A DNA stretch of 64,000 nt from Modestobacter italicus (lineage in GTDB: Bacteria; Actinomycetota; Actinomycetes; Mycobacteriales; Geodermatophilaceae): assembly GCF_000306785.1 (NCBI RefSeq), contig NC_017955.1, positions 930,001 to 994,000 of the forward strand, read 5' to 3'. A model generated the notes under the pieces. The model was given only the letters and a program-made list of their open reading frames with translations. It had not been told where the DNA came from and made no database searches. The translations under genes and the position numbers were made by a program. This document shows positions 44,081 through 57,269 of this stretch, piece by piece; within the stretch, counting starts at the first letter, position 1, and every line of letters begins with the position of its first letter.

Positions 44081-44206
44081 ACGTGCCGGTCGAGCCTCAC
44101 GCTCGGTCACCGGATCCGCTTAGCGTGGCCCTGCGAGCTCCGGCCGGACGGCGATGTCCGCCCGGCCCAGTCACGGAGCGTGTCGGTCAGTCGAGGAGAG
44201 TGCACG

Positions 44207-44683
44207 ATGTCCAGGTCCACCACAGGCAGCGCCGTCCGGCCCGTCGTCGGCTACGCGCCGGGGGCGTACGACCTCTTCCACGTCGGCCACCTCAACGTGC
44301 TCAAGCACGCCGCGGCGCACTGCGACCGGCTGGTCGTCGGGGTGGTCTCCGACGAGATGCTGCTGCTGACCAAGGGCCGGCTGCCGGTCGTGCCGCTGGC
44401 CGAGCGCCTGGAGATCGTCCGCAACCTGCGCTTCGTCGACGACGTGCACGCGGAGGTCGTCCCGGAGAAGATCGACACCTGGCGGGAGGTCGGGTTCGAC
44501 GTCCTGTTCAAGGGCGACGACTGGCGGGGCACCGCCAAGGGCGACAAGCTCGAGCGCGACTTCGCGGCCGTCGGTGTGGCGGTCCACTACTTCCCGTACA
44601 CGATGCACACCTCGAGCACGATCCTGCGCAAGGCGCTGGCCAGCCTGGACGCCGGCCGTCCGCTGGCCGCTGCGTCCGCCTGA
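44207..44683 (+). CDS. TagD-like cytidylyltransferase
   Basis: A 158-residue nucleotidyltransferase of the glycerol-3-phosphate cytidylyltransferase group. GAYDLFHVGHLNVLKHA carries the HxGH motif (residues ~26-29), and FKGDDWRGT matches the GDDW block of TagD. The C-terminal RTEGISTT motif of TagD is changed to TMHTSSTILRKAL, so the substrate may not be glycerol-3-phosphate. It would make a CDP-alcohol, a match for the CDP-alcohol phosphotransferase at 31486. ATG 44207 is preceded by GAGGAGAG; a GTG at 44180 would add nine residues. Confidence 0.85.
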   Translation: MSRSTTGSAVRPVVGYAPGAYDLFHVGHLNVLKHAAAHCDRLVVGVVSDEMLLLTKGRLPVVPLAERLEIVRNLRFVDDVHAEVVPEKIDTWREVGFDVLFKGDDWRGTAKGDKLERDFAAVGVAVHYFPYTMHTSSTILRKALASLDAGRPLAAASA

Positions 44684-44694
44684 TCGGCTCTTCC

Positions 44695-44750
44695 GGCCCC
44701 GCTGCAGGGGCCCATGCCGAGCTCGCGAGGCATGGGGGGCAGCGGGGTCC
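44695..44750 (+). terminator. Hairpin with GAGCTCGCGA loop, copy 1
   Basis: Outer stem GGCCCCGCTGC/GCAGCGGGGTCC, inner stem CCCATGCC/GGCATGGG, loop GAGCTCGCGA (44719-44728). It ends CCTTC. It lies 11 bases after the cytidylyltransferase stop and probably ends that transcript. A copy with another inner stem is at 61555. Confidence 0.8.
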
Positions 44751-44756
44751 TTCGTC

Positions 44757-44762
44757 TAACCT
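44757..44762 (+). promoter_or_regulatory. mfd -10 box
   Basis: TAACCT (TANNNT) directly after the hairpin; transcription from about 44769 gives mfd a ~57-base leader with AGGAG before the start. Confidence 0.45.
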
Positions 44763-44825
44763 GGCACGTGGCCCCCGCGCGCACCCGGCGCGTCGTGTGC
44801 GGCCCCAGAACCAGGAGTGGCCCCC

Positions 44826-48371
<3,546 letters not shown>

Positions 48372-48434
48372 CGCGGGGCGTCCGACGGCGCGGGTGTGCG
48401 ACGGGGGTCACACCGGTGTGGCACGCTCGCGGCC

Positions 48435-49439
48435 GTGCCCTCCCGTCGCGCCGTCGCCGTCCTGCTCGTGGGTGTCGCCGGGCTCGGCCTGGCCGGTTGC
48501 CGCAACGCCCCGACCGTCGCCGCGTACGTGGGGGAGTCGCAGGTGACCGTCGCCGAGCTCGACGACGCCGTCGCGCAGCGGCTCGCCGTCCCCGACATCG
48601 CCGCCTACGCCGGGGACGACGAGACCAGCTTCACCCGCCAGGTGCTCAGCCTCCAGGTGGGCGAGGAGGTCTACGCCGAGGCCGCGCGGCAGTACGACGT
48701 GCAGGTCAGCGACGCCGACGTGCAGGCGCGGATCGACCAGCTGCTGGCCGGCAGCGACCCCGACCAGGTCTTCGCCCAGGTCGCGCAGCAGCAGGGCGCC
48801 AGCGAGGACGACGTCGTGGAGAACGTCCGCCAGCAGTTGGTCCGGCAGCAGATCGCGGTCGCCGCCGGCCAGGCCGACCTGTCCGAGGCCGCGCTGCGCG
48901 ACCGCTACGCGGCCAGCCAGCCGGCCCTGACGACCGTCGAGCTGGGCATCGTGACCGTGCCCGACCAGGCCACGGCCGACGCGGTGCTCGCCCAGCTGAC
49001 CGCCGACCCGGCCGGCTACGCGGCCGTCGCCGCGCAGCACCCCGGGGACAACACCCTGCCCGACGTGCAGCCCTTCACCTCCGCCGACCTGCCCGAGGTG
49101 CTGGCCCCCTCGATCGCCGCCACCCAGCCCGGGCAGGGCTTCACCCAGGTCGTCCCCGAGGCCGGTGGCGTGGTGGTCGGCCTGGTGCGGTCGGTCAGCG
49201 TGCCGAGCTTCGAGGACGCGCGCGCCCAGCTTGCCGACCAGGCCGCGTCCGACGCCGACGAGGCCGGCCTCGCGCTGGTCGCGGCGGTGCGCGAGGACCT
49301 CGACGTGACCGTCAACCCGCGGTACGGCGTGCTCGACGAGGGGCGGGTCGTCGCCGACGAGGGCGGCGTCGTGCGCCTGCTCACCGACGACGCCGCGGCG
49401 GGTGCCGCGGGCACCGCCCCGGGGGCTGCCGGAGACTGA
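48435..49439 (+). CDS. SurA-N-like lipoprotein (peptidyl-prolyl isomerase family)
   Basis: A 334-residue lipoprotein. The signal ends in the lipobox GLAGC (Cys near residue 22), so the mature protein is lipid-anchored outside the membrane. The SurA N-terminal domain follows (VAAYVGESQVTVAELDDAVAQRL, then the KxxxLxxxI-like helices), with a degenerate parvulin-like part (~150-270). Such proteins assist folding of secreted proteins. GTG 48435 is chosen because it puts the signal peptide first; a GTG at 48396 would add 13 polar residues. It is followed at once by mazG, a conserved order. Confidence 0.82.
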   Translation: MPSRRAVAVLLVGVAGLGLAGCRNAPTVAAYVGESQVTVAELDDAVAQRLAVPDIAAYAGDDETSFTRQVLSLQVGEEVYAEAARQYDVQVSDADVQARIDQLLAGSDPDQVFAQVAQQQGASEDDVVENVRQQLVRQQIAVAAGQADLSEAALRDRYAASQPALTTVELGIVTVPDQATADAVLAQLTADPAGYAAVAAQHPGDNTLPDVQPFTSADLPEVLAPSIAATQPGQGFTQVVPEAGGVVVGLVRSVSVPSFEDARAQLADQAASDADEAGLALVAAVREDLDVTVNPRYGVLDEGRVVADEGGVVRLLTDDAAAGAAGTAPGAAGD

Positions 49440-49443
49440 CCGG

Positions 49444-50361
49444 GTGCCCGTCGCGTCGCTCGTCACCGTCAGCTCCCGCCTGCCCGGCCTGCTCACCCCC
49501 GCCGGCTGGCGCGCGGTCAGCGCCGCCCCGGCCGTCCTCGCCCTCCCCGGTGCCGCGGCCACCGCCGCGGTGCTGCGGCAGGAGGGGATCGCGGTCACCG
49601 ACGTCGCGGGCCCGGACGAGGCAGCGGCGGACCCCGCCGACGTCGTCCTGCTGACGACACCGGAGGAGGCCGACGGCTGCCCGGGACCCGACCGGGTGGC
49701 CGGCGCCGCCGAGCCGCCCGGCGCCCGGCTGCTGGACGTCGTCGCGGTGATGGACCGGCTGCGCTCACCGGGCGGCTGCCCGTGGGACGCCGAGCAGACC
49801 CACGCCTCGCTGCGCGGGTACCTGCTGGAGGAGGCGCACGAGGCCTACGACGCGATCGTCGACGACGACCCGGTGGCGATGCGCGAGGAGCTCGGCGACG
49901 TGCTGCTGCAGGTCGCCTTCCACGCCCGGGTGGCGGCCGAGGCCGACCCCGCGCGGCGGTTCGACGTCGACGACGTCGCCGGGGACCTGGTCGACAAGCT
50001 GGTCCGCCGGCACCCGCACGTGTTCGCCGACGCGGGCCCGCGGGACGTGGCGCAGGTCGAGGCCGGCTGGGAGGAGATCAAGAAGGCCGAGAAGCAGCGC
50101 CGGTCGCCGACGGAGGGGGTCTCCCGCTCGCAGCCGGCCGCCTCCTGGGGCGCGGCGCTGGCCCGGCGGGCCGAGCGCGCCGGGCTGCCCACCCCGCCGG
50201 CCGGCGAGCTCCCGGCGGACAGCCCGGAGGCGCTGGGTGAGCACCTGCTCGGGGTCGTCGTGGCCGCTTCCCAGCGCGGCTGGGACGTCGAGGACGCGCT
50301 GCGCGAGGCCGTCCGCCGCTACGCCGGCGAACTGGACGCCGCCGCCCACTCCCGCACCTGA
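49444..50361 (+). CDS. mazG: Nucleoside triphosphate pyrophosphohydrolase MazG
   Basis: A 305-residue house-cleaning enzyme hydrolysing abnormal (d)NTPs to NMP and PPi. The catalytic four-helix bundle carries LLEEAHEAYDAI and REELGDVLLQVAFHA (the EExxE ... ExxD metal-binding pattern, residues ~135-165). CPWDAEQTHASLRGYLLEE is the family start of the domain. The N-terminal ~90 residues are a shortened, poorly conserved region, as in mycobacterial MazG. GTG 49444 begins four bases after the lipoprotein stop. Convergent with the DUF3592 gene, with a palindrome between them. Confidence 0.93.
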   Translation: MPVASLVTVSSRLPGLLTPAGWRAVSAAPAVLALPGAAATAAVLRQEGIAVTDVAGPDEAAADPADVVLLTTPEEADGCPGPDRVAGAAEPPGARLLDVVAVMDRLRSPGGCPWDAEQTHASLRGYLLEEAHEAYDAIVDDDPVAMREELGDVLLQVAFHARVAAEADPARRFDVDDVAGDLVDKLVRRHPHVFADAGPRDVAQVEAGWEEIKKAEKQRRSPTEGVSRSQPAASWGAALARRAERAGLPTPPAGELPADSPEALGEHLLGVVVAASQRGWDVEDALREAVRRYAGELDAAAHSRT

Positions 50362-50374
50362 CGCCCCCCCGATT

Positions 50375-50429
50375 CAGGCATAGGAAGCTCTGCACCCGGT
50401 CTCGCGCCCGAGACCGGGTGCAGAGCTTC

Positions 50430-50438
<9 letters not shown>
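50375..50438. repeat. Long palindrome, AGGCATAGGWACC family, copy 4
   Basis: Perfect 30-bp arms (50375-50404 and 50409-50438) with a 4-base loop, the most stable copy. Outer CAGGCATAGGAAGC. It sits between convergent mazG and the DUF3592 gene, and the TAG stop of the latter is the TAG inside its right-hand arm. Confidence 0.93.
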
Positions 50439-52788
<2,350 letters not shown>

Positions 52789-52792
52789 GCGC

Positions 52793-53320
52793 ATGAGCAC
52801 GGCCCGCCCCCGTCGTGGCAGGTCCGGCGGCACCCGCCGCCGGGCCTCGTCACGGCCGGTGCGGGCCGGCTCCCGCGGGTCGGCCGACAGCCGGCCCGGA
52901 CGACGCACCACCCGCAGCGCCGCCCGCAGCACGACCCCCCGCCGCGGCCCGCGCTTCACCGGCCGGGCCGTCATGCTCGGCGCCCTGGTGCTGCTGCTGG
53001 CGCTGACCCTGGCCGGGCCGCTGCGCCAGTACGTGGCCGGCCGCCAGGAGCTCGCCGAGCTCGCCGCCGAGCACGACGAGCTCACCCGGCGCGCCGCCGA
53101 CCTGCAGGCGCAGCTGGACCGGCAGTCCGACCCCGCCTACATCGCCCAGCAGGCGCGGGAGCGGCTGACCTACGTGCTGCCCGGTGACCGGCTGGTCATC
53201 GTCGGCGACGCCGGCGACCCGGGCGACAGCGCCTCGGCGCCGTCCGACGCGGTCGACCCGGAGGCGCCGGTGCCCTGGTACGAGGGCCTGCTCGGCTCCG
53301 TCGCCGCCGCGGACGGCTGA
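52793..53320 (+). CDS. ftsB: Septum formation initiator FtsB/DivIC family protein
   Basis: A 175-residue bitopic protein. A long, Arg/Ser-rich cytoplasmic N-terminus (residues 1-58) precedes one membrane helix (~60-80, VMLGALVLLLALTLAGPL). A coiled coil follows (~88-115, ELAELAAEHDELTRRAADLQAQL in pieces), then the DivIC motif DPAYIAQQARERLTYVLPGD. It should act with FtsL and FtsQ in division, as Rv1024 does. ATG 52793 begins four bases after eno. The acidic Asp/Pro tail is usual for actinobacteria. Confidence 0.9.
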   Translation: MSTARPRRGRSGGTRRRASSRPVRAGSRGSADSRPGRRTTRSAARSTTPRRGPRFTGRAVMLGALVLLLALTLAGPLRQYVAGRQELAELAAEHDELTRRAADLQAQLDRQSDPAYIAQQARERLTYVLPGDRLVIVGDAGDPGDSASAPSDAVDPEAPVPWYEGLLGSVAAADG

Positions 53321-53391
53321 GCGACCCCGTCGCTGACGCGCGGCACGGGCCCCTGCGAGGGGGCCGTGCGCGGGCGCTCGGGTGCCTGCCG

Positions 53392-53397
53392 CAGACT
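53392..53397 (+). promoter_or_regulatory. Candidate -10 box of the DUF501 gene
   Basis: CAGACT followed by six bases and then GTG, the same leaderless layout as metG and eno. Confidence 0.35.
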
Positions 53398-53403
53398 CGT
53401 CGG

Positions 53404-53937
53404 GTGAGCAGCCCCGCCCCGCCCTCCCCGCCCGTCACGGCTGACGAGCGGGCCGTCATCGCCCGTCAGCTCGGCCGGCCGCCGCGTGCGCTGGTGGGGG
53501 TGGCGCACCGCTGCCCGTGCGGCCAGCCCGACGTCGTGGAGACCGCACCCCGGCTGGAGGACGGCACGCCGTTCCCCACGCTGTACTACCTCACCTGCCC
53601 GCGGGCCACCGCCGCCGCCAGCCGGCTGGAGTCGGCCGGGCGGATGCGGGAGTGGCAGGACGAGCTGGCCACCGACCCGGAGCTGGCCGCGGGCTACCGC
53701 GCGGCGCACGAGTCCTACCTGGCCACCCGCGACGACCGCGACGTGCTCCCGACCCGGGCGACCGCCGGCGGCATGCCCGACCGGGTCAAGTGCCTGCACG
53801 CCCTCGCCGGGCACGCGCTCGCCGCCGGCCCCGGCGTCAACCCGATCGGCGACCGCGCGGTCGCCGAGATGGGGGAGTGGTGGGCCGCCGGCCCCTGCGC
53901 CCACCCCTCGCCCGACGACCCGGAGGACGTCCGATGA
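53404..53937 (+). CDS. DUF501 domain protein
   Basis: A 177-residue protein of the DUF501 family, nearly always found between ftsB and ppx in actinobacteria. The family text is clear: RCPCGQPDVVETAPRLEDGTPFPTLYYLTCPRA (broken over residues ~36-68), then GGMPDRVKCLHALAGHALA with a conserved Cys and His. The Cys pair CPCG and the later Cys residues suggest metal binding. Function is unknown. The stop TGA lies inside the hairpin at 53933. Confidence 0.88.
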   Translation: MSSPAPPSPPVTADERAVIARQLGRPPRALVGVAHRCPCGQPDVVETAPRLEDGTPFPTLYYLTCPRATAAASRLESAGRMREWQDELATDPELAAGYRAAHESYLATRDDRDVLPTRATAGGMPDRVKCLHALAGHALAAGPGVNPIGDRAVAEMGEWWAAGPCAHPSPDDPEDVR

Positions 53938-54010
53938 CCGAGCTCGCGAGGTCATCCGACAGCAGAGCACCCCAGGGCGCGTGTCCGACGAGCGCCAGCG
54001 AGGAGGACTC
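53933..54010 (+). promoter_or_regulatory. DUF501-ppx spacer: hairpin with GAGCTCGCGA loop (copy 3) and ppx RBS
   Basis: Stem GATGACC/GGTCATC (53933-53939 and 53950-53956) closes the loop GAGCTCGCGA (53940-53949). AGGAGG at 54001-54006 serves ppx. The spacer can be read as a small peptide frame starting at 53935 (ATGACCGAGCTC), but I doubt it is a gene. Confidence 0.6.
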
Positions 54011-54982
54011 GTGACCCGGGTCGCCGCCATCGACTGCGGTACCAACTCCATCCGGCTGCTCGTCGCCGACGTGCCACCGGAGGGCGCGCACACCGATCTG
54101 CTGCGCCGGATGGAGGTCGTCCGGCTGGGGCAGGGCGTCGACGCGACCGGCCGGCTCGCCCCGGAGGCGATCGAGCGGACCCGGGTCGTGCTGGCCGAGT
54201 ACGCCGCCCAGGCGCGCGAGCTGGGCGCCGAGCGGGTGCGGATGGTCGCCACCAGCGCCAGCCGGGACGCCGCCAACCGGGCCGACTTCGAGGCGATGGT
54301 GACCGCCACCCTGGGGCAGCTGCCCGACGTCGTCCCCGGTGTGGAGGAGGCGGAGCTGTCCTTCCTGGGGGCGACCGCCTCGCTGTCCGCCGCGGCGCAG
54401 GCGCACGGTGCGCCGCCGCCCCGGCCGCCGTTCCTGGTGGTCGACATCGGTGGCGGGTCGACCGAGTTCGTGCTCGGCGACGCCGGTGGGGTGCGCGCGG
54501 CCCGGTCGGTGGACATCGGCTGCGTGCGGCTCACCGAGCGCCACCTGCGCAGCGACCCGCCGCCGCCGGACGAGGTGCAGGCCGCCGAGGCCGACATCCG
54601 CGCCGCGCTCGCGCTGGTGACCGCCGACGTCCCGGTCGCCGAGGCCGCCACGCTGGTCGGGCTGGCCGGGTCGGTCACCACCGTCGCCGCGCTGGCCCTG
54701 GCGCTGCCCGCCTACGACGCCGACGCCATCCACGGCTCGCGGATCCCGGTGTCCGCCGTCCGGTCGGTCAGCGCGGGGCTCCTCACCGCCACCCGGGACA
54801 AGCGCGCGGCGTACCCCGTCATGCACCCCGGCCGGGTCGACGTCATCGGCGCCGGTGCGCTGATCCTGCGGGTGGTCATGGACGCCTTCGACCTGGAGGA
54901 GGTCGTGGTCAGCGAGCACGACATCCTCGACGGCATCGCCCTCCGCCTCGCCCGCCCCCAGCCGTCCCCGGCGCAGGCATAG
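54011..54982 (+). CDS. ppx: Exopolyphosphatase/pppGpp phosphohydrolase family
   Basis: A 323-residue ASKHA-fold enzyme. N-terminal AAIDCGTNSIRLLVAD is the phosphate-1 motif; VDIGGGSTEFVLG is phosphate-2; VGLAGSVTTVAALAL and GRVDVIGAGALIL complete the active site. It cleaves polyphosphate or pppGpp. It is of the short, two-domain type of mycobacterial Ppx1/Ppx2. GTG 54011 has AGGAGG four bases upstream. The TAG stop is part of the palindrome at 54975. Confidence 0.93.
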   Translation: MTRVAAIDCGTNSIRLLVADVPPEGAHTDLLRRMEVVRLGQGVDATGRLAPEAIERTRVVLAEYAAQARELGAERVRMVATSASRDAANRADFEAMVTATLGQLPDVVPGVEEAELSFLGATASLSAAAQAHGAPPPRPPFLVVDIGGGSTEFVLGDAGGVRAARSVDIGCVRLTERHLRSDPPPPDEVQAAEADIRAALALVTADVPVAEAATLVGLAGSVTTVAALALALPAYDADAIHGSRIPVSAVRSVSAGLLTATRDKRAAYPVMHPGRVDVIGAGALILRVVMDAFDLEEVVVSEHDILDGIALRLARPQPSPAQA

Positions 54983-55036
54983 GAACCTGTGCACCCGGTT
55001 TTCGCCGGCAGACCGGGTGCATGGGTTCCTGTGCCT
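54975..55036. repeat. Palindrome, AGGCATAGGWACC family, copy 5 (imperfect)
   Basis: Arms 54975-54999 and 55012-55036 match in 22 of 25 positions. The left arm (AGGCATAGGAACC) keeps the family end; the right has AGGCACAGGAACC as its complement. Inner stem TGCACCCGGT is shared with copy 4. It lies between convergent ppx and the DUF4235 gene and holds the ppx stop. Confidence 0.85.
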
Positions 55037-55042
55037 CGGGGG

Positions 55043-55357
55043 TCAGGCGGCGCTGGCGGCGTTGGCGCCGGGGGGCAGCTCGCCGGTCAGCTTCTGGTAG
55101 ACCGCCGCAGCTCCCCGGGCGGCGACCAGCCGGCCGGAGGCGTACAGCACGCCGGACACCGCGGCCCAGGCCAGCGCGTCGGGCCAGGTGACCCCGGGGG
55201 CGGCCGGGTTCTTCGGCGGCGGGTAGCCGCGGACCTTCAACCAGGCCGTGTCGGCCGCCTTCTTGACCACGATCCCGGTCGGGATGGCCATCGCCGGGCC
55301 CAGCAGCTTGTACAGCAGCGGGGTCTTCACCTTCGGGGCCTTCGTCTTCTTCGCCAC
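55043..55357 (-). CDS. DUF4235 family membrane protein
   Basis: A 104-residue protein resembling DUF4235. It has a basic start (MAKKTKAPKVKTPLLYKLL), a first weak helix (residues ~18-33), a central polar loop (KVRGYPPPKNPAAPG), and a second helix (~58-78), then a short amphipathic end. The family is common in actinobacteria and has no known function. GTG 55357 is used. It is convergent with ppx and divergent from the uracil-DNA glycosylase gene. Confidence 0.75.
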   Translation of the reverse strand: MAKKTKAPKVKTPLLYKLLGPAMAIPTGIVVKKAADTAWLKVRGYPPPKNPAAPGVTWPDALAWAAVSGVLYASGRLVAARGAAAVYQKLTGELPPGANAASAA

Positions 55358-55411
55358 GCGGTGATCATGCCCGCCGCCGCAGTCGCTCGGACGGTCTGGT
55401 CTGCTGGGGAC

Positions 55412-56191
55412 GTGGCACGCGACGCCGACGGCTACCCCGTCACCCGGACCGCCGCCGGCGTGCTGCGCGGCGCCGCCGGCACCCGGGAGCTCGCCGTTCT
55501 GGACGAGCGGATCTCCGGCTGCCGGGCCTGCCCGCGGCTGGTGGCCTGGCGCGAGGAGGTCGCCCGGGTCAGGCGGGCCTCGTTCCGCGACCAGGAGTAC
55601 TGGGGGCGGCCGGTGCCCGGGCTCGGCCCGGCCGACGCCCGGATCGCGGTGGTCGGGCTGGCACCGGCCGCGCACGGCGGGAACCGGACCGGGCGGGTGT
55701 TCACCGGCGACCGCAGCGGCGACTGGATCTTCGCCGCGCTCTGGCGGGCGGGCCTGGCCAACCAGCCGACGTCGGTGTCGAAGGACGACGGCCTGGAGCT
55801 GACCGACGTCCGGGTCTGCGCTGCGGTGCGCTGCGCCCCGCCGGCCAACGCCCCCACCCCCGAGGAGCGGGACACCTGCTCGCCGTGGCTGGCGCGGGAG
55901 CTGGCGCTGCTGCCCCGGCTGCGGGTGGTCGTCGTCCTCGGCGGCTTCGGGTGGACGGCGCTGTGGCCGGTGCTCGGTGCGGCGGGCTACGCGCTGCCCC
56001 GGCCGCGACCGGCGTTCGGGCACGGGGTGGAGGTCGCGCTGACCGGTCCGCGCGGCCCGGTGACCCTGCTGGGCAGCTACCACGTCAGCCAGCAGAACAC
56101 CTTCACCGGCCGGCTGACCGAGCCGATGCTGGACGCCGTGCTGACCCGGGCCACCGAACTGGCAAGCTCTGCGGGCACGACGCCCCCGTAG
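55412..56191 (+). CDS. udgB: Uracil-DNA glycosylase family 5 (UdgB)
   Basis: A 259-residue iron-sulfur uracil/hypoxanthine-DNA glycosylase. The FeS-cluster Cys lie in CRACPRL (near residue 31) and CAAVRCAPPANAPTPEERDTC. Motif A is GLAPAAHGGNRTGRVFTGDRSGDW, lacking the catalytic Asp/Asn of family 1, as is typical of family 5. Motif B is GSYHVSQQNTFTG. GTG 55412 is chosen because the conserved part begins soon after; an ATG at 55367 is in frame. The stop codon lies 10 bases inside the following tRNA gene. Confidence 0.92.
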   Translation: MARDADGYPVTRTAAGVLRGAAGTRELAVLDERISGCRACPRLVAWREEVARVRRASFRDQEYWGRPVPGLGPADARIAVVGLAPAAHGGNRTGRVFTGDRSGDWIFAALWRAGLANQPTSVSKDDGLELTDVRVCAAVRCAPPANAPTPEERDTCSPWLARELALLPRLRVVVVLGGFGWTALWPVLGAAGYALPRPRPAFGHGVEVALTGPRGPVTLLGSYHVSQQNTFTGRLTEPMLDAVLTRATELASSAGTTPP

Positions 56192-56255
56192 CCCAATCGG
56201 CAGAGGCAGGCCCCTTAAAAGGGTCCCAGTGTCGGTTCGAACCCGACCGGGGGCA
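56182..56255 (+). tRNA. Atypical short tRNA with anticodon TAA (tRNA-Leu(UAA)-like)
   Basis: Acceptor GCCCCCG/CGGGGGC, anticodon stem GGCCC/GGGTC (one G-U), loop CTTAAAA with anticodon TAA at 56216-56218, T-stem GTCGG/CCGAC with loop TTCGAAC, discriminator A. The variable region is only five bases (56226-56230), so it is a type I tRNA, whereas leucine tRNAs have a long variable arm. The D stem has only three clear pairs. It reads UUA, which I did not see used in any gene of this window. Confidence 0.85.
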
Positions 56256-56374
56256 CCCGTCCGGGTGGTCCGCTGCCACCGGGAACTCGCCGCCCCCACG
56301 TGGCGTTGGACCGGACAGCGTGGGGAGGAACAGGTGAGCCCCACGGACCGACCAGTCACCTCGAGGAGATGACG

Positions 56375-57190
56375 ATGCCCAGCAGCAACCCGGCGTTCAG
56401 TCGGGGCTTCCCCGGTGCCGGCCAGACCCAGTCCGGCGGCTGGGGCGCAGGCCCGCAGCAGACGTACGGCGGGGCACCCACCCAGTACGACCCGTACTCG
56501 GCCCCGTCGCCGTACGCGGCCACCGGCCGCGCCTACATGACGATGGACGACGTCGTCACCAAGACCGGCCTCACCTTCGTGGTGACCGTCCTGGCCGCCG
56601 CCGCGACCTGGGCGATGCCGGGCAACTCCGGGATCGCCCTGGCGCTCCCCGCGATCCTGATCGGCCTGGTCCTCGGCCTGGTCATCTCGTTCAAGCAGAT
56701 CGCGAACCCGGCGGCGACCCTGGCCTACGCGGCGCTGCAGGGCATCGCGGTCGGCGGGATCAGCGAGATCTTCGCCGCCCAGTTCGGCGGCAACATCGTC
56801 ATGCAGGCGGTGATCGGCACCTTCGGTGTGTTCTTCGGGATGCTCGTGGTCTACAAGACCGGCGCCATCCGGGTCACCCCGAAGCTGACCCGCTGGGTCG
56901 TCGGTGCGCTGTTCGGCGTGCTGGCGCTCGTGCTGGTCAACCTGATCGCCAGCTTCTTCACCCCCGGTGGCCTGGGCCTGCGCGACGGTGGTCCGGTCGC
57001 GATCATCTTCAGCCTGGTCGTCATCGGTGTGGCGGCGTTCTCGCTGCTGCTGGACTTCGACATGGCCGACGAGGCGATCCGCCGCGGCGTCGCGCCGAAG
57101 TTCGCCTGGTACATCGCCTTCGGCCTGCTGGTCACGGTCGTCTGGCTGTACCTGGAGATCCTGCGACTCCTCAGCTACTTCCGGGAGTGA
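56375..57190 (+). CDS. Bax inhibitor-1/YccA family membrane protein
   Basis: A 271-residue protein with a ~65-residue Gly/Pro/Tyr-rich soluble N-terminus (PQQTYGGAPTQYDPYSAPSPY) and seven predicted helices. YAALQGIAVGGISEIF and LLDFDMADEAIRRGVAPKFAWY carry the family's Asp residues, which in BsYetJ form the pH-sensitive Ca2+ gate. Actinobacterial members of this group have the extra N-terminal tail. ATG 56375 follows GAGGAG by six bases. A bidirectional terminator follows. Confidence 0.9.
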   Translation: MPSSNPAFSRGFPGAGQTQSGGWGAGPQQTYGGAPTQYDPYSAPSPYAATGRAYMTMDDVVTKTGLTFVVTVLAAAATWAMPGNSGIALALPAILIGLVLGLVISFKQIANPAATLAYAALQGIAVGGISEIFAAQFGGNIVMQAVIGTFGVFFGMLVVYKTGAIRVTPKLTRWVVGALFGVLALVLVNLIASFFTPGGLGLRDGGPVAIIFSLVVIGVAAFSLLLDFDMADEAIRRGVAPKFAWYIAFGLLVTVVWLYLEILRLLSYFRE

Positions 57191-57217
57191 GCTGCTTCCG
57201 CGAGTGATCCGCTAGAC

Positions 57218-57257
57218 GACGAAGGCCCGGTCCCCTCGCGGAGGCCGGGCCTTCGTC
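57218..57257. terminator. Bidirectional terminator
   Basis: Stem GACGAAGGCCCGG/CCGGGCCTTCGTC (13 bp) with a 14-base loop, between the convergent BI-1 and thiolase genes. Confidence 0.8.
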
Positions 57258-57269
57258 ACGTCGAGGGGC

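Noticed and set aside
53935-54014. Small peptide gene starting ATGACCGAGCTC
   Set aside because: The start overlaps the DUF501 stop and the reading covers the hairpin and the ppx ribosome site; better explained as regulatory sequence.
56182-56255. Prophage or island attachment site at the tRNA
   Set aside because: No integrase gene and no duplicated tRNA 3' end are seen on either side; flanking genes are ordinary backbone.
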